Shown here in pieces: positions 33,487 to 42,494 of a stretch of DNA of 64,000 nt. Source of the DNA: CAYXAA01 sp964462985 (GTDB lineage Bacteria > Pseudomonadota > Alphaproteobacteria > Rhizobiales > Stappiaceae); NCBI GenBank assembly GCA_964462985.1, contig CAYXAA010000004.1, positions 128,073 through 192,072 on the forward strand, in the 5' to 3' direction. A program made the translations under genes and the position numbers. Each line of letters begins with the position of its first letter. Position 1 is the first letter of the stretch. The notes under the pieces are model-generated. The model did not search any database, was not told where the DNA came from, and saw only the letters and a program-made list of their open reading frames with translations.

Positions 33487-34593
33487 ATGACGAACATGTT
33501 CAAGGCGAACGACGGCGGACTTCCCCTTCATGCGCCTGGCCTGGCAGGCATCATTGCCGCTGAGACCATCCTCAGCGAAATCGACGGTGCGGCCGGGCGA
33601 CTGATCCTGCGCGGCAGACCGATCGAGACGATCGCCGGGCACCTGAACTTCGAGGAGGCAACGGCGCTGCTGTGGCAGGGCTTCGTGCCTGACGGTTATC
33701 TGATGCAGCTGCAGAGCCTGTTCGCAGAGGCTCGACAACAGGCCACTGCCGTTGTTCCGACCATGATGGCTGCGCCGCCCGGACTGTCGGCCTATGAACT
33801 TATGCGGTTCGGGCTCGAAGCAATGCCGCTCGCCGGTGCTCGCCACGAAGCCGTCACGCTGACCGGTGCGCTGCCCTATCTGCTTGCAGCCGCCGCCGCC
33901 ATCGTCGACGGACGCCGAGTCAAGGCACCCGACGCAGCGCTATCGTGCGCCGAGGACCTGCTGAGGCTCCTCGGCCTGCCGAGCGGACCCGGCCAAGTAG
34001 CAGCGCTCGACTGTTATCTGGTGACCGTTCTCGACCACGGTCTCAACGCCTCGACCTTCACTGCCCGCGTGATCGCCTCAACCGGCGCCGACCTGCGTTC
34101 AGCCCTCGTCGGGGCCATGGGCGCGCTGAAGGGTCCGCTTCATGGCGGCGCACCCGGACCGGTTCTGGACATGCTGGATGCCATCGGCACGCCGGAGAAC
34201 GCCGAGCGCTGGATCGCCGCCGAACTTGCGGCCGGCCGCCGGCTGATGGGGTTTGGTCATCGCATCTACCGCACCCGCGACCCGCGCGCCAACGTGCTGC
34301 GCGCCACGCTGGACGGGCTGCGCGATACCTCGGAGACATTGCGGCGCGCCGAAGCGATCGAGAAGGCCGCGGTTGCGGCGCTGAAGATGCACCGGCCAGA
34401 CCGGATGCTCGACACCAACGTGGAATTCTATACTGCCGTCCTGCTCGACGCGCTCGGGCTCGGCCGGGCGTTGTTCACACCCCTCTTCGCCGTCGGGCGC
34501 ACCGCCGGCTGGTGTGCCCACGTGCTCGAGGAACGCAGAGATGGCCGCCTGATCCGGCCGCTGTCGCGCTACGTCGGCCCGATCGCGGCATGA
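33487..34593 (+). CDS. Citrate synthase-family protein (catalytic Asp to Glu)
   Basis: 368 aa from the ATG at 33487 (AAGGAAC upstream); an ATG at 33436 would add 17 residues. Citrate synthase motifs: VLDHGLNASTFTARV, GPLHGGAPG, GFGHRIYRTRDPRA near residue 260. The position of the catalytic aspartate reads TNVEFYTA, with Glu313 where citrate synthases normally have Asp. It could make citrate, methylcitrate or another citrate analogue, or be impaired. Divergent from the HTH-fused paralogue; a hairpin terminator follows immediately. Confidence 0.85.
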   Translation: MTNMFKANDGGLPLHAPGLAGIIAAETILSEIDGAAGRLILRGRPIETIAGHLNFEEATALLWQGFVPDGYLMQLQSLFAEARQQATAVVPTMMAAPPGLSAYELMRFGLEAMPLAGARHEAVTLTGALPYLLAAAAAIVDGRRVKAPDAALSCAEDLLRLLGLPSGPGQVAALDCYLVTVLDHGLNASTFTARVIASTGADLRSALVGAMGALKGPLHGGAPGPVLDMLDAIGTPENAERWIAAELAAGRRLMGFGHRIYRTRDPRANVLRATLDGLRDTSETLRRAEAIEKAAVAALKMHRPDRMLDTNVEFYTAVLLDALGLGRALFTPLFAVGRTAGWCAHVLEERRDGRLIRPLSRYVGPIAA

Positions 34594-34595
34594 CA

Positions 34596-34627
34596 AGGCC
34601 GGCGCCTATGCACTGGAGCGCCGGCCT
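34596..34627 (+). terminator. Intrinsic terminator after the second citrate synthase gene
   Basis: AGGCCGGCGC pairs perfectly with GCGCCGGCCT around a 12-nt loop, three bases after the stop, followed by the T-rich run CGTTCTTTCCTCTT. It also separates this gene from the convergent dctM. Confidence 0.75.
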
Positions 34628-34651
34628 CGTTCTTTCCTCTTATCGGCGCCG

Positions 34652-36055
34652 TCAGCGGGAAAGGATCAACTCCGGCCCCATCAGCGAATAGGGCAGCCAC
34701 GTCGACAGACCCGGCACATATGTCACAAGGATCAGGAACAGAAACAGGATTGCCACGAATGGCAGAGAAGCCCTTACCACCTGAATCAGGCTCATTCCCG
34801 TTATGCCCGACGTCACGAACAGATTGAGGCCGATCGGCGGCGTGATCATGCCGATCTCCATGTTGACGACCATGACGATGCCGAGGTGGATCGGATCGAC
34901 ACCAAGCTCCAGACCAATCGGGAACACCACCGGCGCGACGATCAGAAGCAGGCCCGACGGCTCCATGAACTGGCCACCGAGCAGAAGCAGGATGTTCACC
35001 GCGATGAGGAAGGTGAACCAGTTGAAGCCGGCTCCCAGCATCCAGTCGGTGATCGCCTGCGGGATCCGTTCCGATGTCAGTACGTGAGCGAACAGGAGCG
35101 CGTTGACGATAATGAACATCAGCATGATCGTCGTGCGCGACGCTTCAACCAGCACCTTCTTGGTGTCGGAATGGAAGCATCCGGGCAGGAACTTTACGAC
35201 GGTGAGCCAGAAATTGCGCCATACCGCGGCTCCGAGGCTCTCGCCCTCCTTGCGCCAGGGCACGCCTTTCAGCGGTCCCATGTCGCGGTAGACGAAAATC
35301 GCGATCAGGAACGCATAGACCGCCGCGACCGCGGCCGCCTCGGTCGGTGTAAACACACCGCCATAGATGCCACCGAGAATGATGACGATCAGGAACAGGC
35401 CCCACGCAGCTTCGCGCGCCGCTGACAGCACCTCCCCGATGCCGGCGAAGGGTTGGCTCGGCATGTTCTTGCGGCGGGCGTTGATGTAGATCGCGACCAT
35501 GAGCATCAGGCCGGCGACGATTCCCGGTATCACACCGGCAAGGAACATGCGGCCGACCGAGACATCGGTCGCCGCGGCATAAACCACCATGACGATCGAT
35601 GGCGGGATCAGGATCCCCAGCGTGCCGGCATTGGCGATCACGCCGGCCGCAAACTCCTTGGTGTACCCGACCTGGCGCATGCCGGCGATGGCGATGGTAC
35701 CGATTGCAACCACGGTCGCCGGCGACGATCCCGAAAGCGCGGCAAACAACATGCAAGAGAACACCGCGGCAATCGCCAGGCCGCCCCGAATGTGCCCAAC
35801 AGAGGCGACGGCAAAACGGATGATGCGATGAGCCACACCCCCGGTCGACATGAAGGCCGAAGCCAGAATGAAGAAGGGGATGGCAAGCAAGGTGTAATTC
35901 TGCGACGCAGTGAACAGCTGCAGTGCCACCGACGACATGGAGTCGTTGGAGAACAGGGCGATCGCCAGCACGCTCGACAGGCCGAGGGAGATCGCGATCG
36001 GAACGCCCAGGAACAAGAAGCCGAGGACGAGGATGAAAAGGAAGGCAGCTTCCAT
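34652..36055 (-). CDS. dctM: TRAP transporter large permease DctM
   Basis: 467 aa with about 12 hydrophobic helices. The DctM signatures IPFFILASAFMSTGGVAHRI and LFAALSGSSPATVVAIGTI are near residues 60-130, and the C-terminal GMITPPIGLNLFVTSGI is typical. An inner-membrane sodium-coupled carrier working with the small permease upstream. A cytoplasmic insertion (MGPLKGVPWRKEGESL to KKVLVEASR, about residues 255-300) is longer than in minimal DctM. Last gene of dctP-dctQ-dctM. Confidence 0.94.
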   Translation of the reverse strand: MEAAFLFILVLGFLFLGVPIAISLGLSSVLAIALFSNDSMSSVALQLFTASQNYTLLAIPFFILASAFMSTGGVAHRIIRFAVASVGHIRGGLAIAAVFSCMLFAALSGSSPATVVAIGTIAIAGMRQVGYTKEFAAGVIANAGTLGILIPPSIVMVVYAAATDVSVGRMFLAGVIPGIVAGLMLMVAIYINARRKNMPSQPFAGIGEVLSAAREAAWGLFLIVIILGGIYGGVFTPTEAAAVAAVYAFLIAIFVYRDMGPLKGVPWRKEGESLGAAVWRNFWLTVVKFLPGCFHSDTKKVLVEASRTTIMLMFIIVNALLFAHVLTSERIPQAITDWMLGAGFNWFTFLIAVNILLLLGGQFMEPSGLLLIVAPVVFPIGLELGVDPIHLGIVMVVNMEIGMITPPIGLNLFVTSGITGMSLIQVVRASLPFVAILFLFLILVTYVPGLSTWLPYSLMGPELILSR

Positions 36056-36064
36056 GGTTGGCCC

Positions 36065-36694
36065 TCAGTCCTTCAGCAGGTCTTTGTTTTCGGCGACGAG
36101 ATCTTCCGCCTCGTGGGCGGCAATGATCATCTCGCGGTCCCCGCGGATGATCGCGACCATGGCCTGAAGGCAGCGAAAGCCGAACAGAAAGAGTCCAATC
36201 GGAAGGATCAGGTAGGCGATCCAGCGCTGGACGCGCTCCTTGGTCCCGAAGGTCTCCTGGATGAATTCCGGATAGCGCAGATCGTCAAGACCGATGCCGA
36301 TCTTGTACATCCTGAGCCAGTAGTCGATTGCGCCGCCCCGGGCCTCGATGCCGAAGATGGAAAGCCAGTTGGAATAGAGCAGGATCGCCGCATAGGCGAG
36401 GCCGGCGGCCGCGCCGAACACGGCGAAGGCCCGAAACATCGGCCGCGGAAACAGGCGGATCGCGGCGTCGACGCCGAGGTGGGCGCTGATCTTGACGCCG
36501 TAGCTCATCCCGAACAGGATCATCCAGGCGAAAAGGATGCGGGTGAATTCAAGCGCACCTGTCCAGCCGGTATTGAAACCGTAGCGCGCGACGACCTGGA
36601 CGAAGGATACCAGGGTCATCGCCGCGAGAAGCAGAGCGATAAACCCCTCCTCAAACCGTGTAACCCAATCATCAAGTTTCTGCATGGGCGTCAT
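36065..36694 (-). CDS. dctQ: TRAP transporter small permease DctQ
   Basis: 209 aa from the ATG at 36694, preceded by GGATAGGGGG. Four helices, with the DctQ motifs LVSFVQVVARYGFN (about residues 25-40) and WMILFGMSYGVKISAHLGVDA. An insertion between helices 3 and 4 (IGIGLDDLRYPEFIQETFG) makes it longer than the usual 160-180 aa. It bridges binding protein and large permease. Ten bases separate it from dctM. Confidence 0.92.
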   Translation of the reverse strand: MTPMQKLDDWVTRFEEGFIALLLAAMTLVSFVQVVARYGFNTGWTGALEFTRILFAWMILFGMSYGVKISAHLGVDAAIRLFPRPMFRAFAVFGAAAGLAYAAILLYSNWLSIFGIEARGGAIDYWLRMYKIGIGLDDLRYPEFIQETFGTKERVQRWIAYLILPIGLFLFGFRCLQAMVAIIRGDREMIIAAHEAEDLVAENKDLLKD

Positions 36695-36867
36695 GCCCCC
36701 TATCCGGCGCGACGTGGCTCGGTGCCGCCCGACCGTTTCCGGAGGGCCACGGGCAGAATGCACCCCCGGAGCGGTTCCCTACGCCCGGCAGAACTCTGCG
36801 CCATCGATACTTGGTGGAGTATGATCCGGGCGAACTCGCCCGACGGGGCTGCGTTTTCGTTTCTTGA

Positions 36868-36895
36868 GGAAAGGCCCCCGCAGGGAGGCCTTTCC
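36868..36895 (-). other. Stem-loop between dctP and dctQ
   Basis: GGAAAGGCC and GGCCTTTCC form a perfect 9-bp stem with a 10-nt loop, 28 bases after the dctP stop. No U-run follows on the transcribed strand, so it fits an mRNA-stabilising or partial attenuator element rather than a full terminator. The rest of the 229-bp spacer shows nothing else. Confidence 0.65.
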
Positions 36896-36923
36896 GTTGA
36901 TCGCGAACCGCAGAGACACCCGA

Positions 36924-37925
36924 TCAATCGTTCACAGCAACTGCGGCATTGATCAGATCGACGCCGATATCGTCCTGGAACTTGTCCCAGACCGGCTTCA
37001 TCGCGTCGACCCAGGCTTTGCGCTGATCGTCGGTGAGCTCGCGGATTGTGCCGCCTGCCTTGATGATGTTTTCGCGGTTCGCCATCTCGGTATCGGCGAC
37101 CTCGGCATTGGCAACCTGCGTCACCTCGTCGACGATCTTGAGGAACTGGTCCCGGACGTCTGGCTCAAGCCCGTTCAGCCACTCGGTCGAGGTCACCAGC
37201 AGATAGGCGAGCATCTGGTGGTTGGTCTCGGTGATGCCGTCCTGCACCTCGAAGAATTTCTGGGTGTAGATGTTCGACCAGGAATTTTCCTGACCGTCGA
37301 CGACACCGGTCTGCAGCGCGCCGTAAACTTCCTTGAAGGCGAGCTTCTGTGCATTGCCGCCGATCGCGGCAATCATCGCCTCGGCGACGTCGGAGGTCTG
37401 AATGCGGAACTTCAGGCCGTCGGCGTCGGTGGGAAGCAGCAGCGGCTTGTTGGCCGAGAACTGCTTCAGCCCCGACGACCAGTATCCGAGACCCTGGTAG
37501 CCGACGTCCTGCATCACGTTCAGAAGGTCCTTACCTTCCTTGGACACGAGGAAGCGGTCGACGGCATCGAGATCCTTGAACAGGAACGGCAGGTCAAACA
37601 GCCGATACTTCAGCGTGTAAGCTTCGAACTTCGCCAGCGACGGTGCGGCGAGCTGGACGTCGCCGAGCAGCAGCGCCTCCATCACCTTATCATCGTCGAA
37701 CAACTGGGAGTTCGGGTAGACCTCCATGCAGGCCTTGCCGTCCATTTCCTTGTTAACGCGCTCGGCGAGCAAGTTGGCGGCATCACCCTTTGGATGGCCC
37801 TTGGCGGCGACGACATGGCTGAACTTGATGACGATTTCGCCATCATCGCAGCCCTCGCTGGCGAAAGCCGGAGCGGTGAGCGTCATGGCACAGGCTGCCG
37901 TGGCGGCCAAGAAAAGCTTCTTCAT
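36924..37925 (-). CDS. dctP: TRAP transporter solute-binding protein DctP
   Basis: 333 aa from the ATG at 37925 (GGGAGGAC upstream). The signal peptide is MKKLFLAATAACAMTLTAP then AFA. DctP features follow: IVIKFSHVVAAKGHPKGDAA (about residues 30-49), FDLPFLFKD, and the ligand arginine region LKFRIQTS with VVDGQENSWSNI. Periplasmic receptor for an organic acid, probably a C4-dicarboxylate given dctBD next door. A sigma-54-like promoter lies 62 bp upstream. Confidence 0.94.
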   Translation of the reverse strand: MKKLFLAATAACAMTLTAPAFASEGCDDGEIVIKFSHVVAAKGHPKGDAANLLAERVNKEMDGKACMEVYPNSQLFDDDKVMEALLLGDVQLAAPSLAKFEAYTLKYRLFDLPFLFKDLDAVDRFLVSKEGKDLLNVMQDVGYQGLGYWSSGLKQFSANKPLLLPTDADGLKFRIQTSDVAEAMIAAIGGNAQKLAFKEVYGALQTGVVDGQENSWSNIYTQKFFEVQDGITETNHQMLAYLLVTSTEWLNGLEPDVRDQFLKIVDEVTQVANAEVADTEMANRENIIKAGGTIRELTDDQRKAWVDAMKPVWDKFQDDIGVDLINAAVAVND

Positions 37926-37986
37926 TGATGTCCTCCCAGACATATGAAAGCGACCAGAGGATCCGGGCGCACGCGGCTTGGTGATC

Positions 37987-38002
37987 AGCAAGGAGTATGC
38001 CA
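37987..38002 (-). promoter_or_regulatory. Sigma-54 promoter for dctP
   Basis: Minus strand TGGCATACTCCTTGCT has the GG and GC doublets of the -24/-12 promoter with exactly 10 bases between them (consensus TGGCACG-N4-TTGCW). It lies 62 bp upstream of dctP, and the adjacent gene encodes a sigma-54 activator. Confidence 0.8.
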
Positions 38003-38064
38003 CTGCAGGCAAAGTCGACAACACGGCCATCCATATCCTTCCAGCCGGCCATTGCGCTGCCCTG

Positions 38065-38112
38065 ATGTGTCGATTCCAACCCAAATCGAGGCGCAAATGT
38101 GTCGACATCGAC
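38065..38112. promoter_or_regulatory. Probable DctD upstream activating sites
   Basis: Two copies of ATGTGTCGA lie 32 bp apart (38065 and 38097, about three helical turns). Each heads a dyad: TCGATT-N8-AATCGA (38070-38089) and GTCGA-ca-TCGAC (38101-38112). They sit 70-110 bp upstream of the sigma-54 promoter, the usual place for enhancer sites, and run up to the 3' end of dctD. Confidence 0.6.
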
Positions 38113-38123
38113 CCATTCGCGCA

Positions 38124-39461
38124 TCAGTTGGCCACAACATCCTGTTTGTCGAGACCGTATTTCCTCATCTTTTCGTAGAGAGCCTTGCGTGAGATCCCAA
38201 GCGCTTCATAGGTGGCCTTCAAGCTGCCACCCTGCTTGGCAAGTTCCGCAGCGATCAGGCTCCGCTCATAGGCGCCGACCCGTTCGTGCAGGCTGTCGCC
38301 CCCATCGCGGACAGGGCCAGGGATGGCGCCTTCCAGACCGAGCACGAAGCGGTCGGCGGCATTGCGCAGTTCGCGCACGTTGCCCGGCCAGTCACGGGCA
38401 ATCAAACTGGCGAGGAAAGCATCCGAGACATCGGGTATCTCGCGGCGATAGCGAGCCCGCGCTTCACGCGCCAGATGATGGAACAGAAGGGGGATGTCCT
38501 CCTTGCGCTCACGCAACGGGGGCACCGTCAGCGTCACGACGTTGAGGCGGTAGAACAGGTCCTTGCGGAACCGGCCCTCCGCGCTGGCGCGTTCCAGATC
38601 GTCCTTTGTGGCGGCGACAAAGCGGATATCGAGATCGATCGTACGATTGGAACCGAGCCGCTCGATCGAGCGCGTCTCGATCACCCGCAGCAGCTTGACC
38701 TGCAGGTCGAGCGGCATGGATTCGATCTCATCGAGGAACACTGTACCGCCCTTGGCATGCTCCAGCTTGCCGATGCGCTGCCGGCTGGCTCCGGTGAAGG
38801 CTCCCTGCTCATGGCCAAACAGCTCGGATTCGATGATGTCGGCCGGCAAACCGCCGCAGTTCAGCGCGACGAAGGGGCCGTCGCGCCTCCTGCCCTCCTC
38901 ATGAAGAGCGCGTGCCACCACCTCCTTGCCGGCACCGGTCTCGCCGAGGATGAGGACATCGGCGTCGGTCGCCGCTAGCGACAGCACCAGATCGCGCAGT
39001 CGCTCCATGACGGTCGAACGTCCGACGAGGCGACCTTGCAGGCCCTTGCGGTCGCTGAGCTCATCCCGCAGTGCCCGATTCTCCAGCACCAGCCGCCGCT
39101 TCTCCAATGCGCGCTCGATCACGGCGGAAAGCCTCGCCACCGGGAACGGCTTTTCGATGAAGTCGTAAGCGCCGGCGCGCATCGCTTCGACCGCAAGGGG
39201 AACGTCACCGTGGCCGGTGATAAGCACGACGGGGATTGCCGGGTCGATCTCGAACGCACTCCGCATCAACGCAAGACCGTCGATGCGTGGCATGCGGATG
39301 TCGGTGACGAGAACGGTGTAGGTGTCGCGGCCAAGCCAATCCAGGACGCCATTGGCGGACGGGAAGGTTTCGACGGCGTGGCCGAGCAGTTCGAGCCCCT
39401 GCGCCAGCGCCTCGCGCAGGTCCTTTTCGTCGTCGACGAGCAGTACGGTCGCCTGGTCCAT
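38124..39461 (-). CDS. dctD: Sigma-54-dependent response regulator DctD
   Basis: 445 aa from the ATG at 39461. Receiver domain with phospho-acceptor Asp54 (LVTDIRMPRIDG), AAA+ domain with Walker A GETGAGKE and the sigma-54 contact motif GAFTGA (in EQGAFTGASRQ), and a C-terminal Fis-type helix-turn-helix (GGSLKATYEALGISRKALYE). It should bind the sites at 38065-38112 and open the dctP promoter. Cognate kinase dctB lies 10 bp upstream. Longer in-frame extensions overlap dctB and are rejected. Confidence 0.94.
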   Translation of the reverse strand: MDQATVLLVDDEKDLREALAQGLELLGHAVETFPSANGVLDWLGRDTYTVLVTDIRMPRIDGLALMRSAFEIDPAIPVVLITGHGDVPLAVEAMRAGAYDFIEKPFPVARLSAVIERALEKRRLVLENRALRDELSDRKGLQGRLVGRSTVMERLRDLVLSLAATDADVLILGETGAGKEVVARALHEEGRRRDGPFVALNCGGLPADIIESELFGHEQGAFTGASRQRIGKLEHAKGGTVFLDEIESMPLDLQVKLLRVIETRSIERLGSNRTIDLDIRFVAATKDDLERASAEGRFRKDLFYRLNVVTLTVPPLRERKEDIPLLFHHLAREARARYRREIPDVSDAFLASLIARDWPGNVRELRNAADRFVLGLEGAIPGPVRDGGDSLHERVGAYERSLIAAELAKQGGSLKATYEALGISRKALYEKMRKYGLDKQDVVAN

Positions 39462-39471
39462 GAATGCGATC

Positions 39472-41301
39472 TTACTCCGCAGCGACTCGTGGGAGGCTGG
39501 CATGCGGCAGGCGTACGGTAAACAAGGCTCCGCCCTCCTGTGCCGCCGACACGACGAGGCTGCCCGAAAAATCGTGGACGATCTTGTACGCGATGGAAAG
39601 GCCGAGGCCGAGCCCCTCGCCGACATCCTTGGTGGTAAAGAACGGGTCGAATACCTGTGAGACAAGCTCCTCGGGGACGCCCGGCCCGTTGTCGGCGACC
39701 TCCATTACGACCTGGCTGCCGACGCGGCGAACCGAAAGCCGAACGGCGGGATCAGGCCGGCCGCCGACGGCGTCGATGGCATTATTGAGCAGGTTGAGCA
39801 GCACCTGCTCCAGCCGGACATAACCGCCAAGCACCTCGACGTCCTCACCCGGTCGTTCAACCGTGAAGGCCACATTCTCCTGCTTGAGACGCGGCGAGAT
39901 CAGCATCACCGCTTCGTCGACTACCAAATCCAGCCTGACGGGCTTCTGATCGGTGCCTGCGCGACGGGTAAAGCCCTTTAGCGTGCGTCCGATCTCCGCC
40001 ATACGTTCCACCATGGCCACGATGCGATCGAGATTGGTCCGCGCCTTTTCGGCCATGCCGCGGTCAATCAGCATCTGGGCGTTGTCCGCATTCGAGCGGA
40101 TGGCGGCGAGCGGCTGGTTGTATTCGTGGCTGAGGGCTGCCGACATCTGGCCGAGGGTCGCAAGCTTGGCGGCCTGCACCAGCTCGGCCTGAGTACGCCG
40201 CAACTCCTCCTCGGCCGCCTCACGCTCCTTCACCTCGCATGCAAGCCGCGCATTGGCCGCCGACAGGTCCCTGGTGCGCAATCGGACGCGGCGCTCCAGC
40301 CTGAGCGCAGCCGCGCGGTCGTCCCGCATCCGCCTCAGCACCTGGCTTCGGCGTTCCAGCGCCATCCATCCCGCCGCGGCCAGCAGCAGGCAGACAAGCA
40401 CGGCGATGATCGTGGCCTTCACGGCCTGCGTGTGCGCGGCGGCCGTGTCCGACAAGACCGATACGTCCCACCCGAGCACGGCGAGCGATTGCGTCAGGTG
40501 CAGGAATTCGCGCGGCTGGCGACCGTTGACGTGCCGAACCAGGCTGAAGTCCGACCGGTCACGGGGCACCAACGCAAGGGCATCGACCCGGGCTGTCGCA
40601 TCGACAACCCTCGGGCTCGCTGCCGCGCGCGGGGCGACGGTGAGGTGCCGCCCGCGCCAGTCGGCACGGTTCGCCATTACGATCCGGCCCTCTTCGTCCG
40701 TCGCAATGAGAGCATCCTTGCTGAGCGCCCAGGCCTGCTCCACCGATGCGAGATCGACGCGCACGGCAACGACACCAACATCTCCATCCGCCAGGCGAAC
40801 CGCAGAGGCAAAGACATAGCTCGCCGGGACCGACCCGTCGCCCGCAATCAGTTCGCGACCGAGCCTGCCCTCCCGGGCCTGGGCCACAGCTTCGGCAAAG
40901 ACGACCGCCTCAGGCTGCTCGGCAGAACGGGACGTCCAGGCGCTCGAGGCGATGAACCGGCCCGAGACATCGAAGAACACCACTTCCTCTGCGCCGGACA
41001 TTCCGGCCACGATCGCACCGACACGCTCGCCGGCTGTCCGGTCGCGCAGGGCTACCAGACGCTGCACGTCCGGGCGTTGTGCCACCAGGGGCGCCAGCAG
41101 ACGGTACTTGTCGAGGTGCCGCTCCAGCGTGTTCGACTGAACCGCGAGCGTCGCCTGCGCCCTGGTACGGATCTCCCGCAGCATCATGCGTTCGCTTGCG
41201 CTCATCGTCACGTAAGCGACCACCAAGGTCACCGCAGCCGCGGCGACGGCGAGTGACGGCATTTGCAGTGAGTTAAGTCGTCGGCGGACGATGCGGTACA
41301 T
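39472..41301 (-). CDS. dctB: C4-dicarboxylate sensor histidine kinase DctB
   Basis: 609 aa. A first membrane helix (SLAVAAAAVTLVVAYVTM, about residues 16-33), a periplasmic double-PAS-like sensor of about 260 residues, a second helix (AVKATIIAVLVCLLLAAAGW), a coiled coil, H-box LSHEYNQPLAAIRSNADNA, and an ATPase domain with N-box LLNNAIDAVGG and GLGLGLSIAYKIV. Architecture and length match DctB, which senses periplasmic succinate, malate or fumarate. Classical DctB works with the DctA carrier; here it adjoins a TRAP system. Confidence 0.93.
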   Translation of the reverse strand: MYRIVRRRLNSLQMPSLAVAAAAVTLVVAYVTMSASERMMLREIRTRAQATLAVQSNTLERHLDKYRLLAPLVAQRPDVQRLVALRDRTAGERVGAIVAGMSGAEEVVFFDVSGRFIASSAWTSRSAEQPEAVVFAEAVAQAREGRLGRELIAGDGSVPASYVFASAVRLADGDVGVVAVRVDLASVEQAWALSKDALIATDEEGRIVMANRADWRGRHLTVAPRAAASPRVVDATARVDALALVPRDRSDFSLVRHVNGRQPREFLHLTQSLAVLGWDVSVLSDTAAAHTQAVKATIIAVLVCLLLAAAGWMALERRSQVLRRMRDDRAAALRLERRVRLRTRDLSAANARLACEVKEREAAEEELRRTQAELVQAAKLATLGQMSAALSHEYNQPLAAIRSNADNAQMLIDRGMAEKARTNLDRIVAMVERMAEIGRTLKGFTRRAGTDQKPVRLDLVVDEAVMLISPRLKQENVAFTVERPGEDVEVLGGYVRLEQVLLNLLNNAIDAVGGRPDPAVRLSVRRVGSQVVMEVADNGPGVPEELVSQVFDPFFTTKDVGEGLGLGLSIAYKIVHDFSGSLVVSAAQEGGALFTVRLPHASLPRVAAE

Positions 41302-41399
41302 GACCCCATTCTAGTACACATGCGGTCAACCAGACGATCCCGTCCTGCCGACGAGGATATCGCGGGTTAAATGAACTGGGCCGACCAGCGGCAACACGC

Positions 41400-42494
41400 T
41401 TACGGCGATCCGGCGCCGCCGACCTCGCGGCGGTCGATGGCGATGGTTTTGATCAACGCGTAAACCTGGCGACCTGGCTTGAGGCCGAGCTCGATCACGG
41501 AAGCACGGGTGAGCCGGACCCGCAGCGGCTGGTCACCGACGCGGCACAGCAGCTCGGCATAAGCACCTTCCTCCTCGGTGACCGCTTCGATCGCGACATC
41601 GAGCACGTTTCGGATGCTGAGCCCCCGTGGTGGTTCGACGGCAATCGAAACGTCGCGGGCACGGATGCGGAGTCGGACTGTGGCTCCCAGCTCGAGATCG
41701 GCAAAGGGCACCTGCAGACGCTGGCCGCCGATGCCAACATCCGTCAAACCCCATTGCCGATCGTGGGCGCCAACCGTCCCCACCAGGACAGAACCGGCCT
41801 CGTGGCGACCGGTGGCGGCGCCGAGATCGAGCCGGCTCATGATCTCAGCGACCGGACCGGAAGCGATGGTGCGACCATCGGACACGATCACCAACGTCCG
41901 TGCGAGCCGGGCGACTTCGTCGAGCGCATGGCTAACGTAGAGGATCGGCACCTTGGCCTCGTGGCATAGCCGGTCGAGATAAGGCAGGATTTCCGCCTTG
42001 CGGCCCTGGTCGAGCGACGCCAGCGGCTCATCCATGACGAGAGCCGACGGACTCGACAGCAGGGCCCGGCCGATCGCCACGCGTTGGCGCTCGCCGCCCG
42101 ACAGCGTCCCGGGACGCCGCGCGAGCAGATGGCCGATTCCGAGCAGTTCGACGACCTCCTCGAAGCGGCCGCCGGGGAGCGGCCGGCCGGCCAGACGGGC
42201 GAAGCGCAGGTTCGAGCGCACCGTGAGATGCGGGAACAGCCGCGCCTCCTGGAACACATGGCCGATGCGGCGACGGCGCACCGGAACATCGATCCCCTTT
42301 GCCGCATCGAAAAGCACCGTGCCGTTGACGACGATGCGACCGGCGTCGGGTCGGATCAGGCCAGCGATCATCTTGGTGATCGTGGACTTGCCTGCGCCCG
42401 ACTGCCCGAACAGCGCGGTGACCCCGGCATTTGCCGAAAAGGCGGCCTCGATCTCGAAGGCGCCGACGCTTCCGCGAACATCGACCTCAATCAC
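41400..42494 (-). CDS. modC: Molybdate ABC transporter ATP-binding protein ModC
   Basis: 364 aa from a GTG at 42494 that overlaps the modB stop (GTGA). Walker A GQSGAGKST, signature LSGGERQRV, Walker B LVMDEPLASLDQ and switch SHALDE lie in the first 230 residues; a C-terminal TOBE (Mop) domain with the RARDVSIAV core follows. The TOBE domain binds oxyanion and gives feedback control in some ModC proteins. Last gene of modABC. Confidence 0.94.
   Translation of the reverse strand: MIEVDVRGSVGAFEIEAAFSANAGVTALFGQSGAGKSTITKMIAGLIRPDAGRIVVNGTVLFDAAKGIDVPVRRRRIGHVFQEARLFPHLTVRSNLRFARLAGRPLPGGRFEEVVELLGIGHLLARRPGTLSGGERQRVAIGRALLSSPSALVMDEPLASLDQGRKAEILPYLDRLCHEAKVPILYVSHALDEVARLARTLVIVSDGRTIASGPVAEIMSRLDLGAATGRHEAGSVLVGTVGAHDRQWGLTDVGIGGQRLQVPFADLELGATVRLRIRARDVSIAVEPPRGLSIRNVLDVAIEAVTEEEGAYAELLCRVGDQPLRVRLTRASVIELGLKPGRQVYALIKTIAIDRREVGGAGSP

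Noticed and set aside
35453..36952. 499-codon plus-strand frame opposite the TRAP permease genes
   Set aside because: Hydrophilic, motif-free shadow of dctM and dctQ.
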